Below are positions 35,315-44,711 of a stretch of 64,000 nucleotides of DNA, piece after piece (position 1 is the stretch's first letter; each line of letters begins with the position of its first letter). Under the pieces are notes generated by a model. That model made no database searches. It was given only the letters and a program-made list of their open reading frames with translations, and was not told the DNA's origin. The translations under genes were made by a program, and so were the position numbers. Location of the stretch: assembly GCF_036492635.1 (NCBI RefSeq), contig NZ_AP025305.1, forward strand, positions 4,730,000-4,793,999, written 5' to 3'. Origin of the DNA: Aureibacter tunicatorum (GTDB lineage Bacteria > Bacteroidota > Bacteroidia > Cytophagales > Cyclobacteriaceae).

Positions 35315-37603
35315 GTGGAAAAATCTGAAAAAAACGGTTCAAGCTTTCACCAACAAGCAGCGCAACGAAAAGCTGATCAGAAAATGAAAGACAATTGGCT
35401 CGCTGTGCAAAGAAAAAAAGATGGCGAGCCTAATGAATCTTCATTATTTGAAGCAGTAGAGGGGACAACTCAATTACAAGAAGCAGGAGCAACAATACAA
35501 AGACAAGAAAATAAATCTCCTAATTCAACAGGCATGCCAGATCAGCTTAAATCTGGCATCGAAAGTCTATCAGGTCAATCCATGGATGATGTAAAAGTCC
35601 ATTACAATTCCAGCATGCCTGCTCAACTTCAAGCGCATGCTTACGCTCAGGGCACAGATATACATCTCGCTTCAGGACAGGAAAAACATCTTCCTCATGA
35701 AGCTTGGCATGTTGTCCAACAAAAAGAAGGAAGAGTAAAGCCTACCAAGCAGCTTAAAGGCGCCAATATAAATGACGATTCGGCTTTAGAGAAAGAAGCG
35801 GATGTCATGGGAGCCAAAGCCATGCAAATGAAATCCAGCAACTCGGGAAGCAATACCGCACAACTTAAAAACAATGGATCTTCGCAAAAAGTTATGCAAA
35901 GATACGCTCTGGCTCAAGACACCCTGACCAATGAAGTGTACAACAAATCGACCAATGGAAATTTCGTTGTAGGTATCGGATACCCGAACCATGAACTGTA
36001 TGTCGACGACGATTCAGTTCTTGACGCATTGAATAATAGAGTAGAGCATGGCTTGCTGGAATTCCATAGTCCGTCTCAAAAGCAATTCAATTTTGGCACT
36101 GGAAATGTGCAATACCACAAAGTAATGCCTCGTCATAAGTCGAACGGAACATACGAAGTGGATCAAAATCATCTAAATGCTGGAATTAAGAATGTCTTGG
36201 TAAAGAATCAAGCAAAGTTTGTCGCTAAATCAACTGATGAAAATTATAACGAGCAAAACTTTGAAGACAATTTCAACCTTGATGCAAAAACAACAGAATT
36301 CACCAGCAATACTGCCTCTTCATCTCATGTGTATGACTTCAGCATGATGGCTGAGTTTATCAGAAAGTCATTTTCACAATTAGGCTATACTGATGGTGAC
36401 GACGATGGGCTCATGGAACATAAAACTCGCTATGTAGCAGCCTATAAAGTCATCAACAAATATCTCAAAGGAAAAAATACTGATAAAACTGCAGTAATTG
36501 AAGCCATCGAAACATTTAAAGATGCTCTTCCTGACAATCCTGTAAACCTGTTGTTGCAAAAAGTCAAAACCAAAGCTACTGAACTAAGAGCCAAAGCCAA
36601 TAATATTCCCGACGCTTCTGATGCCAACCTGCTCAGAAAAGGTCACTTGAATCATCAATTCAATGCTATTGACAACAATGAATTCCTCTTGCCTAGAGGC
36701 TGTGATTTGGTCGCTGGAACTACCATGGGAGTTGAAAACAAAGAAGAAGCTCAAGGAAGCTTTGCCATGAGATTCTCCATGAAAAGCCATGATGACGACC
36801 ATGTTCATTTCTCGACAAAATTATTGGCTGATTCAACAGATTTTGTGACTATTGAAGGCTTTGCCAAAGGCAGCTATAACATATTCGACGATACTTGGGA
36901 ATTCTTCTTGCATGGAAATAAAGCCAATGAAAAAGATGCCTTCAATGACTATACCATGTCCAGATACGACTTTTTCGACTTCAAAGCGGAATACATGCAA
37001 AAGTACGATCCCACAAAACAAGATATGAGACTTGGGGTTCAAAAATACATGGAAGCGGCGATTCCTAGAGAAGCCATGAAATTCTATAATGACCATATTG
37101 TAGCTGGCGGAGGCCAAGCAACCCTAAAAGACAAAGCGACAAGAGACTTCGAAGCAGAAAGAGCGGCAACTCAAGCATGTGGAGAAGCTTATATTCGATT
37201 AAACTCTTTTCCTGCAAAAGCCAATTGCGTTCAAGATGATCCGCAAGTAGGAGTCATGATTCAGCAAGCTCAAACCAATCTATTCAATCCAAATGGAAGG
37301 TCAGCCCAACAAATCAACACAGAATGTTTGCAAGCTTTTGATAATATACTTTCCAGAATCGTTTCAAACCATCTGACCAAGGCAAACAGCATCGCTAGAG
37401 CAAGAAATGTATATAATAGCAATCAAGATGAAAATCACCTTACAAGAATTCAGGCTTGGATTGACCAATGCACTACTAATAAAAGTAATTTGAAAGGCAG
37501 GCAACTCATTGCCAAAGCACAACATAGCTCCGCTATTACAAATCTTACACAGATAAAAAACAAATTAATAGAATGTAGAAATTACAGAAGAAGATTCTAT
37601 TAA
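35315..37603 (+). CDS. eCIS core (DUF4157) payload, tandem copy 2, GTG start
   Basis: A 762-residue paralogue of the preceding gene over its whole length, 59 bp downstream on the same strand with no terminator between them. The GTG at 35315 is the right start because the next residues (EKSEKNGS) align with the MEKSDKGGS start of copy 1. The N-terminal motif is [15 protein letters not shown] (19-33), with TIQRQ near 67, HEAWH at 128-132 and a QR junction at 195-196. C463 and H496/H498 match the candidate Cys and His residues of copy 1. The last 130 residues have diverged most. The weaker start codon may lower its dose relative to copy 1. Confidence 0.76.
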   Translation: MEKSEKNGSSFHQQAAQRKADQKMKDNWLAVQRKKDGEPNESSLFEAVEGTTQLQEAGATIQRQENKSPNSTGMPDQLKSGIESLSGQSMDDVKVHYNSSMPAQLQAHAYAQGTDIHLASGQEKHLPHEAWHVVQQKEGRVKPTKQLKGANINDDSALEKEADVMGAKAMQMKSSNSGSNTAQLKNNGSSQKVMQRYALAQDTLTNEVYNKSTNGNFVVGIGYPNHELYVDDDSVLDALNNRVEHGLLEFHSPSQKQFNFGTGNVQYHKVMPRHKSNGTYEVDQNHLNAGIKNVLVKNQAKFVAKSTDENYNEQNFEDNFNLDAKTTEFTSNTASSSHVYDFSMMAEFIRKSFSQLGYTDGDDDGLMEHKTRYVAAYKVINKYLKGKNTDKTAVIEAIETFKDALPDNPVNLLLQKVKTKATELRAKANNIPDASDANLLRKGHLNHQFNAIDNNEFLLPRGCDLVAGTTMGVENKEEAQGSFAMRFSMKSHDDDHVHFSTKLLADSTDFVTIEGFAKGSYNIFDDTWEFFLHGNKANEKDAFNDYTMSRYDFFDFKAEYMQKYDPTKQDMRLGVQKYMEAAIPREAMKFYNDHIVAGGGQATLKDKATRDFEAERAATQACGEAYIRLNSFPAKANCVQDDPQVGVMIQQAQTNLFNPNGRSAQQINTECLQAFDNILSRIVSNHLTKANSIARARNVYNSNQDENHLTRIQAWIDQCTTNKSNLKGRQLIAKAQHSSAITNLTQIKNKLIECRNYRRRFY

Positions 37604-37908
37604 TAAAATTCTATTCAAAGCGCACACATTATTTCATGCTTTGAATAGGATTAAATCACAACATAATGGAAACTAAACACAGGCAGATTAAGCTTTCAAA
37701 TATGAATTTCCACTAATATTGTACATAATCCAAGCCCTTAACATTTACATATATTCTAATTAAACTTTCAAAAGTTAGTTTTTTTAAACTTCTACAAGAA
37801 GTGATCATTAAATGGGAAAAAACACATTAAATTACGTGATTTTTTTACGATTTTTGATTATAATATTGTGAATCTCAAACAACAACACAACAAAACATTT
37901 TTTAATTC
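37604..37908. other. Intergenic region with one hairpin
   Basis: These 305 bp carry the inverted repeat listed at 37611-37648 and no convincing gene. The second half is AT-rich and likely contains the promoter of the next payload. Confidence 0.45.
37611..37648 (+). terminator. Hairpin after the tandem payload pair
   Basis: A perfect 11 bp stem CTATTCAAAGC with GCTTTGAATAG encloses a 16-base loop, 8 bp after the stop codon. There is no U-run, so it could be an mRNA-stabilising or attenuating structure rather than a classical terminator. Confidence 0.45.
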
Positions 37909-39696
37909 ATGGAGAAATCAGACGAAAGGGGCTTTCAAAATCATCAAAACCGAATTGCTCAGCTAAAAGCTGATCAAAGAATGAAAGAAAATTGGATCGC
38001 TATCCAACGCAAAAAAGAGGAAACTCAAAACAACAAGGCAAATACAGTTCAAAGACAAGAAGGAAACTCTACACAACAGTCAAGCAATTCAGGAAGCAGT
38101 TCGGGACTGCCAACCCAATTAAAATCAGGCATAGAAAATCTGTCCGGACAATCGATGGACGATGTAAAAGTTCATTACAACTCGGATAAGCCAGCCCAAT
38201 TGCAAGCACACGCATTTGCTCAAGGAAATGACATACATTTAGCCTCAGGACAAGAAAAGCACTTGCCTCACGAAGCATGGCACGTTGTCCAACAAAAGGA
38301 GGGAAGAGTGCAACCCACTAGACAAATGAAAGGCAAAGGCGTCAATATCAATGATGACGCTGGGCTGGAAAGAGAAGCTGATGTCATGGGAGCGAAAGCG
38401 ATGAGCATGGGAAACAAAAATTCCAGTTCTCCTGCTCAAAAGAAAGACTCGGGATCATCGACTACCGCTCAAATGGTGTCTTATGATGAAACGACTGTCC
38501 AAAGAAGAGCTTTTCTGAATCATTCCAATTCAGCTATTGAATTAGTGACGGAAGATAATAACACGGAAAGAGACTTCATTTACAAAGGTCCTTTATCCGG
38601 TTTTTATTCCATAGGAATGGATGGAACATTAGTTGAAAGAACAGACTTGGAAGATGATCAAGACTTCAAATATCCATATGAAACATCAGACAATTGGATG
38701 CCTGAAGAAGATGAATTGGGCTATAATCGATTAACAAGAGCTATAAAAAATCAAGATTCAGGAAATGTCAGCATGGCTGCTTTAAGAGAATCCATGGAAT
38801 ATCTATATGTGGACAATTCCAAATTATTTGAACTAAATAAAGCATTCGCAAAGCATGACAAAAGCTTAAGCATATCCAACCAAGACTTCGTTTTGGACTT
38901 CACAAAGAAAATCTCTTTCGGCTTAATGAATGAGCTTCAATCTAAATACATTACCTCTGGTGAGCCAGGACTTATGGAGTATGTAAAAAGCCAAGTCGAG
39001 TTACATAATAAAAGGCTTCAAAATAGCTCCAATGATGACGAAGATGTAGCTTTAATAAACATAAGCGACGATCTGGAAGATTGGGAATATTATAGCGCGG
39101 CACTAACAGCCATGCAAGGCAAGCAAAGCTACGAAACAGCTCTTAATAAAATTTGCGATGTTGTAGCTACAGCTATGATGGCTCTGTATGGAGAAGGTGG
39201 TCTAGAGGAATATGACGGACTGGTGGATAAAATCAATCAGGGAACCAATAAGAAAAACGGTAGTTTCAAAGCGATCAAAACCACTAGCGGATTTGAATTT
39301 CTTGACATAATGCGAAATATGATCGCCAGCAAAGATAGTAATATCGCTCAGATAAAAATCAAAGCCAATGGATTGCCTCATACATTTGCCATAGCCAATG
39401 GAGGTTGGAGCAAACCTGCTTTTGTCCAAGCTTACGAACAACATATTACTCTAGAGGAGCATGTCAAAAATATTGGTGTATTCAATTATGACGCTATGGG
39501 TGATATAGTAGTCCCACTAGCCGAAGCACTTAATGGAAATGATATGTCTGGGGCAAAATACAATGCACTCTTCGGAGGCCCTGGAGATCATGATGTGAAA
39601 ATATCAGAAATCATGGTCATCATCATGCCAATGCAACAGCAAGAACTTGGCGACCTAAGCGAATTCAATCCTAAATCGGGTTATATGCATTTTTAA
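37909..39696 (+). CDS. eCIS core (DUF4157) payload with an unrecognised C-terminal domain
   Basis: A 595-residue payload. The N-terminal motif LKADQRMKENWIAIQ is at 19-33, followed by TVQRQ near 47, the DUF4157 core with HEAWH at 121-125 and [12 protein letters not shown], and a VQR junction with Q198/R199. The C-terminal 395 residues are acidic and helical. Near the end, GLPHTFAIANGGW and an acidic LEEHVKN segment might belong to a catalytic site, but I recognise no family. It has no signal peptide and no linked lipoprotein, and a strong terminator follows. It is the last payload gene in the window; the next gene is an ABC transporter subunit. Confidence 0.72.
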   Translation: MEKSDERGFQNHQNRIAQLKADQRMKENWIAIQRKKEETQNNKANTVQRQEGNSTQQSSNSGSSSGLPTQLKSGIENLSGQSMDDVKVHYNSDKPAQLQAHAFAQGNDIHLASGQEKHLPHEAWHVVQQKEGRVQPTRQMKGKGVNINDDAGLEREADVMGAKAMSMGNKNSSSPAQKKDSGSSTTAQMVSYDETTVQRRAFLNHSNSAIELVTEDNNTERDFIYKGPLSGFYSIGMDGTLVERTDLEDDQDFKYPYETSDNWMPEEDELGYNRLTRAIKNQDSGNVSMAALRESMEYLYVDNSKLFELNKAFAKHDKSLSISNQDFVLDFTKKISFGLMNELQSKYITSGEPGLMEYVKSQVELHNKRLQNSSNDDEDVALINISDDLEDWEYYSAALTAMQGKQSYETALNKICDVVATAMMALYGEGGLEEYDGLVDKINQGTNKKNGSFKAIKTTSGFEFLDIMRNMIASKDSNIAQIKIKANGLPHTFAIANGGWSKPAFVQAYEQHITLEEHVKNIGVFNYDAMGDIVVPLAEALNGNDMSGAKYNALFGGPGDHDVKISEIMVIIMPMQQQELGDLSEFNPKSGYMHF

Positions 39697-40165
39697 TAGC
39701 AAACCCCATAAATAATAAGTCACATTACAACCCATGCATAGTTAAAATGCATGGGTTGTTTTTTATACGAAAGCATACTCTTCGAATGCAACAATCTCAT
39801 TCTCCACAAATTCAGCAAAGCATAAAATATATTTATTTATATTTTATCTATCATTTCAAAGCCATTCAAATATTCAAGCAATATCTATTTTCAATAAACT
39901 TTCAGATTAGATTACTCCCCAACTTGCTAATGCTCTGATTTTGAATTATTTCTCTAATACTAAAAAAAGCAACTAGGCTTTACAGGTTATGCCAATCTTT
40001 CCATTACTATTTTCTTTTTAAATAAAGGCGATTAGATAATCATCCAATAAATTAATTTAAATAAGAAAAAATACCACTTAAATAATTCTAACACCCTTAA
40101 CATGTTTATGTGAAATAAATTTAATTAAATTTTATATTTTTAAATAACAAAAACATTAAATAAAC
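39697..40165. other. Intergenic region at the right edge of the payload region
   Basis: These 469 bp contain the payload terminator and then AT-rich sequence up to the ABC transporter gene. A 63-codon frame at 39747-39938 begins inside the terminator and looks like chance. No tRNA gene, integrase or direct-repeat attachment site was seen here. Confidence 0.5.
39729..39765 (+). terminator. Rho-independent terminator of the last payload gene
   Basis: A perfect 11 bp stem AACCCATGCAT with ATGCATGGGTT and a 7-base loop, followed by GTTTTTTAT, 33 bp after the stop. Confidence 0.85.
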
Positions 40166-41053
40166 ATGAATTCACTCAACATTTCAAATCTGCAAAAAAC
40201 ATATGCTAATGGCGTAAAAGCATTAGATAATGTCAACCTTCAAATTTCAACGGGTATGTTTGGACTTTTAGGTCCTAATGGTGCCGGAAAATCATCATTG
40301 ATGCGTACGCTCGCAACACTTCAAGAGCCTGATCAAGGTGCAGTTAAGCTCAATGAAATCGATATACTAAAACAGCCGGAAGAACTTCGAAAAGTACTAG
40401 GATACCTGCCTCAAGAATTTGGCGTATATCCTCGCATCACAGCAGAACAATTGCTTGACCATATAGCTGTATTAAAAGGAATCAGTAATAAAAAAGAAAG
40501 AAAAGAGCTAGTTGCTTACCTTTTGAATAAAGTGAACCTTTATGACAAGCGGAAACTTTCCGTGAAAAGCTTTTCAGGAGGAATGAAACAACGCGTAGGC
40601 ATCGCTCAAGCCATCATAGGCAATCCAAAACTTGTCATCGTCGACGAACCTACAGCGGGCCTTGACCCTGGTGAACGCAACCGCTTTCATAATTTATTGG
40701 CAGATATAGCTGAAAACTCTATAGTTATTCTTTCGACTCATATAGTAGACGATGTTCATGAACTTTGCAGCAATATGGCTGTGATGAATTTTGGAAAAAT
40801 TCTATTCAACGGCACACCTAATGAAGCTATAGACATGCTTAATGGTCAGATATGGGAAAAAACCATTTCCAGACATGAAATAGATGATTATGAGAAGAAC
40901 TTTGAAGTAATATCCAAAAAAATGGTAGCAGGTCAAACTCTTATACATGTAGTGAGTAATACGCAGCCTGAGCTTGGCTTTGAGAATATAAAACCAAATC
41001 TTGAAGATGTATTTTTCTCTCAAATAAACTCCGAAAGTAAAGAATTAGTATAA
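40166..41053 (+). CDS. ABC transporter ATP-binding protein
   Basis: A 295-residue ABC ATPase. Walker A is GPNGAGKS (36-43), the signature is SFSGGMKQ, and Walker B is LVIVDEPTAGLDP. An H-loop lies in STHIVDDV. A C-terminal extension of about 80 residues is typical of ABC-2-type exporters. The next gene, 18 bp downstream, encodes an ABC-2 permease fused to an M1 peptidase, so the two form one unit in the inner membrane. The substrate is unknown. The start ATG follows a very AT-rich leader. Confidence 0.9.
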   Translation: MNSLNISNLQKTYANGVKALDNVNLQISTGMFGLLGPNGAGKSSLMRTLATLQEPDQGAVKLNEIDILKQPEELRKVLGYLPQEFGVYPRITAEQLLDHIAVLKGISNKKERKELVAYLLNKVNLYDKRKLSVKSFSGGMKQRVGIAQAIIGNPKLVIVDEPTAGLDPGERNRFHNLLADIAENSIVILSTHIVDDVHELCSNMAVMNFGKILFNGTPNEAIDMLNGQIWEKTISRHEIDDYEKNFEVISKKMVAGQTLIHVVSNTQPELGFENIKPNLEDVFFSQINSESKELV

Positions 41054-41071
41054 CCCCAAACCTAGATCTAC

Positions 41072-44000
41072 ATGTTTAAAGAAATTCTCAAACAAGAACT
41101 CAGGTACGGGTTCAAGCAGCCGATGATATATGTATTTATCATTGTCATGTTTTTTTTCGCATTTATGAACGGGATATTTGCTGAGCCTTTTGGAAATGTC
41201 TTAGTCAATGCTCCGGTAGAAAATATATTTTATGCTGTTGTATATAGCATGATAGGCGTATTGTTTGCAGGCACTTATTTTAGTCATATGGCTCTTAAGG
41301 ATTTTGAAAATAGTTTTGACCAGATATTATTTTCAACCAATATCAGTAAGAGCAGCTTTTTCTTTGGGAGGTTCTTCGCAGCCTTTATTCTTACGCTTAT
41401 ACCGTTTATTGGTGTGTATTTAGGTTCATATTCTTCCATATTGATTGGACCTGCACTAGGTTGGACACAAGCAGATTATTTTACTAACATTCAACTTAAT
41501 GAAATCCCTTACAGCTATCTTATAATTTATATTCCAAATGTTTTTATCGCAGGTGCGTTTATTTTCGCTATTGCTTTGAAAACAAGAAGTCAAATATTGG
41601 CATTTGCAGGTGCTCTTGTATTATATATTTTGTTTGTTGTATCAGGAATATTAACAAGTGATATTGAAAACCATGAAATAGCAGCGCTGGCAGATGTTTT
41701 TGGTTTTAGAACTATAAAATACATTACAAGATACTTTACACCGATTCAAAAGAATACCATTTTACCTCAATTTGAAGGGGTTTTATTATACAACAGACTT
41801 ATTTGGATAGGATTTGGTTTGGTCATCACTGCATTAGGATACTTAGGTTTTTCTTTCAAACAAAAGAGGCCAATAAAAAAGACTTCAAAAGTCAGAAAAT
41901 CTGCTACAAATGTAAGTTTTGCTTTACCTGAAATTAAGCCATTTGATAAAGGATATAAATGGGCTCAATTTTGGAGTTTATTCAAAATCAATTTATTAAA
42001 TATACTTAAGAGCCCTGTATTCATCATCTTCTCAGCGATTATCCTTGTATTGATGATATTAGCCTTTAAAGAAGGATATGATTATTATGGATTAAAGTCC
42101 TTGCCGGTAACTTACAAAGTTCTTAAAACTCTAGATCAGCGGGCTGGCGGGATACTGATAATTATTATAGTTATCATCAGTGGAGAGACGGTATGGCGCA
42201 ACAGAAGTGTAAAAATAAATGAGGTAATAGACGCTACTCCACATAGAACAATCACTCATATAATTGCTCAAGGGTTATCAGCCATAGTCGCAGTCTTGTT
42301 GCTAACACTTTTAATGAGCTTATTTGGCATCGGTTATCAATTGATCAATGGATATACAAATATTGCATTGGATCAATATGTAACAAATTATCTAATATAC
42401 CATCTGCCGACTTATGTAACTTGGTCTTTTATTTTCATTTTTATTCACACGCTGATTAATCAAAAATATATTGGGTATTTTATATGTGTTTTAATACTTC
42501 AATTCTATAATCTATTCATTTCAAAAGTATTAAAAGCATCTTCGAATATGCTTTATCCAGGAGCAAGTCCTTCGATTGATTTTTCTGATATGAGCGGTTA
42601 TGGACCAGGGCTGAATGGTGCTTTATGGTTTGAATTATATTGGATATCTCTTGCTTTCTTTATCTTAACGATATCTGTTCTTCTATGGAGCAGAGGTAGT
42701 AATAAAAGCTTCAAAGAGCGCATAAAGTCGGTAGGAACAGTATTCAGAGACAATAACTCCAAGCTAATATACTTTACAGGTGCGGCATTTTTGATTATTG
42801 GTTCATGGGTATTTTATAACACACAGATTCTAAATACTTATAAATCAAAAGAAGGTTTAAAAGAGTGGAGTGCTAATTATGAGAAAAAGTATAAGAAATA
42901 CGAAAATATAGCGGTGCTTACTATAACAGACATCAAGTATAACATCGATCTTGTACCAGAAAAACGAGAATTATATTACAAAATAGATTTTTCTCTAAAG
43001 AATAAGACTAATCAAACTATTGATTCTCTTCATTTTAGCTATGACAAAGACTATAATCAAAAATTCAATATTAATAATTCTAAAATCGCATTACACGATG
43101 AAGAGTTTGATTATATGATTTACACACTTAATAAGCCTATTCAGCCTTCAGATTCTTTACAATTTTCTATAGAAGGAAAGTATATACCAAAAGGGTTTAC
43201 GAATTCTGTTGAGCAAGTAAGAATAGCCACTGACGGGACATTTATAGGGAGTTATAATATGATACCAACGATGGGATATGATAGCAAGAGAGAGCTTACT
43301 AATAAGAATCACCGTAAAGAATTTGGTCTTCCCAAAAGAACCAAATCACCAGCTTTAAACAATCAAGATGATGACTTAAGAAGTATAAATTATATCTCAG
43401 GTAACTCTGACTTGATTAATTCTGAAACTATTATCTCTACATCGACAGATCAATATGCTATAGCTCCAGGAAGTTTAATTAAGAGATGGGAACAAGATGG
43501 AAGAAACTATTTTCACTATAAAGTAGACCATCCATCTTATCACTTTTCTTCATTCTTATCTGCCAAATATGAAATAGCCAAAAGAGATTGGAATGGAATA
43601 TCTCTTGAAGTTTATTATAACAAAAAACATGGAGAAAATGTACCAAAAATGCTCGATGCTCTTCAGACATCTCTAAAGTACTATATCGATAATTTTGGAC
43701 CATACACACATAAGCAAGCTCGTATCATTGAATTCCCAAACTTCAGCTCATTCGCTCAGGCATTTCCGGGTACTATGCCATATTCGGAGTCTTTTGGTTT
43801 TATTGCAGATCTCTCTGATTCAACTAAGAATAATGTGGTTGAAAAAGTCATTGCTCATGAAATGGGGCATCAATGGTGGGCGCATCAAGAGATCCCTGCT
43901 TATATGAAAGGAGCCGAAATGATCACTGAAGCTTTTGCTGAATATTCATCACTTATGATCATGAAACAAAGTAATGATGATATGAATATGCAAAAATTCC

Positions 44001-44632
44001 TTAAGTATGAGTGTGATGGTTACTTGAGAGGAAGAACCTTCGAAAGAGAAAAAGAATCTCCTTTATATACTACTGACAGACAACAGTATATACATTACCA
44101 AAAGGGTTCTTTGATCATGTATGCTTTACAGGATATGATCGGTGAGGATAAGGTAAATACAGCTATGAGAGAATTTTTGGATGAGTATAAGTATAAAAAT
44201 GAAGGTTATGCTACTTCTCTAGACTTCTTGGCTCATCTGGAAAAGCAAGTTCCTGATTCGCTTCAATACTTGATCGATGATTGGTTCAAAGAAATTACTC
44301 TTTATGATCATCGTCTCAATGATGCTACTATAGAAGAGCTTCCAAATGGCAGGTACCTTGTAAGTATGGACATTGAAACTCAAAAAATCAAAGTTGATAC
44401 GACAGGTAATGAAAACTTTGTCCCAAGTAACGATTGGGTGGATATTGGTGTGTTCGCGGATGCAGACAAGAAAGAGCTAATTCATTATGAAAGAGTAAAA
44501 TTCGATCAGCCTAAGAAGACTTTCAAATTTGAAGTTGATCAGAAGCCTCTGAAGGCCATGATTGATCCAAGACAGATTCTTATCGAGAAGAATGTAAAAG
44601 ACAACGTAAAGACTTTGGAAGCAAGTTTGTGA
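41072..44632 (+). CDS. ABC-2 permease fused to an M1-family metallopeptidase
   Basis: A 1186-residue fusion. The N-terminal half (about 1-590) has around twelve hydrophobic segments in two blocks, as in ABC-2 permeases. The C-terminal half is an extracytoplasmic gluzincin domain with HEMGHQWW (H929, E930, H933) and a glutamate at 953 in TEAFAEYS. The spacer between HExxH and this glutamate is 19 residues, one more than in classical M1 aminopeptidases; I recall the same spacing in other Bacteroidota ABC-M1 fusions. A beta-rich stretch before the peptidase matches the M1 N-terminal domain. With the ATPase at 40166 it may couple export or extraction of a membrane substrate with proteolysis. The role is not known to me. 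Confidence 0.88.
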   Translation: MFKEILKQELRYGFKQPMIYVFIIVMFFFAFMNGIFAEPFGNVLVNAPVENIFYAVVYSMIGVLFAGTYFSHMALKDFENSFDQILFSTNISKSSFFFGRFFAAFILTLIPFIGVYLGSYSSILIGPALGWTQADYFTNIQLNEIPYSYLIIYIPNVFIAGAFIFAIALKTRSQILAFAGALVLYILFVVSGILTSDIENHEIAALADVFGFRTIKYITRYFTPIQKNTILPQFEGVLLYNRLIWIGFGLVITALGYLGFSFKQKRPIKKTSKVRKSATNVSFALPEIKPFDKGYKWAQFWSLFKINLLNILKSPVFIIFSAIILVLMILAFKEGYDYYGLKSLPVTYKVLKTLDQRAGGILIIIIVIISGETVWRNRSVKINEVIDATPHRTITHIIAQGLSAIVAVLLLTLLMSLFGIGYQLINGYTNIALDQYVTNYLIYHLPTYVTWSFIFIFIHTLINQKYIGYFICVLILQFYNLFISKVLKASSNMLYPGASPSIDFSDMSGYGPGLNGALWFELYWISLAFFILTISVLLWSRGSNKSFKERIKSVGTVFRDNNSKLIYFTGAAFLIIGSWVFYNTQILNTYKSKEGLKEWSANYEKKYKKYENIAVLTITDIKYNIDLVPEKRELYYKIDFSLKNKTNQTIDSLHFSYDKDYNQKFNINNSKIALHDEEFDYMIYTLNKPIQPSDSLQFSIEGKYIPKGFTNSVEQVRIATDGTFIGSYNMIPTMGYDSKRELTNKNHRKEFGLPKRTKSPALNNQDDDLRSINYISGNSDLINSETIISTSTDQYAIAPGSLIKRWEQDGRNYFHYKVDHPSYHFSSFLSAKYEIAKRDWNGISLEVYYNKKHGENVPKMLDALQTSLKYYIDNFGPYTHKQARIIEFPNFSSFAQAFPGTMPYSESFGFIADLSDSTKNNVVEKVIAHEMGHQWWAHQEIPAYMKGAEMITEAFAEYSSLMIMKQSNDDMNMQKFLKYECDGYLRGRTFEREKESPLYTTDRQQYIHYQKGSLIMYALQDMIGEDKVNTAMREFLDEYKYKNEGYATSLDFLAHLEKQVPDSLQYLIDDWFKEITLYDHRLNDATIEELPNGRYLVSMDIETQKIKVDTTGNENFVPSNDWVDIGVFADADKKELIHYERVKFDQPKKTFKFEVDQKPLKAMIDPRQILIEKNVKDNVKTLEASL

Positions 44633-44654
44633 TCGATATGGTCAAATAATATCT

Positions 44655-44685
44655 AAATTCCAGAGAATATCTCTCTGGAATTTTT
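44655..44685 (+). terminator. Rho-independent terminator after the ABC-M1 unit
   Basis: A perfect 12 bp stem AAATTCCAGAGA with TCTCTGGAATTT, loop ATATC, running into TTTTT, 22 bp after the stop. Confidence 0.85.
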
Positions 44686-44711
44686 CCCATTATTCATCAA
44701 AATTTAAAAGT

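Noticed and set aside
39747-39938. 63-codon reading frame after the last payload gene
   Set aside because: It begins inside a strong terminator, is AT-rich, has no recognisable start signal and looks like chance.
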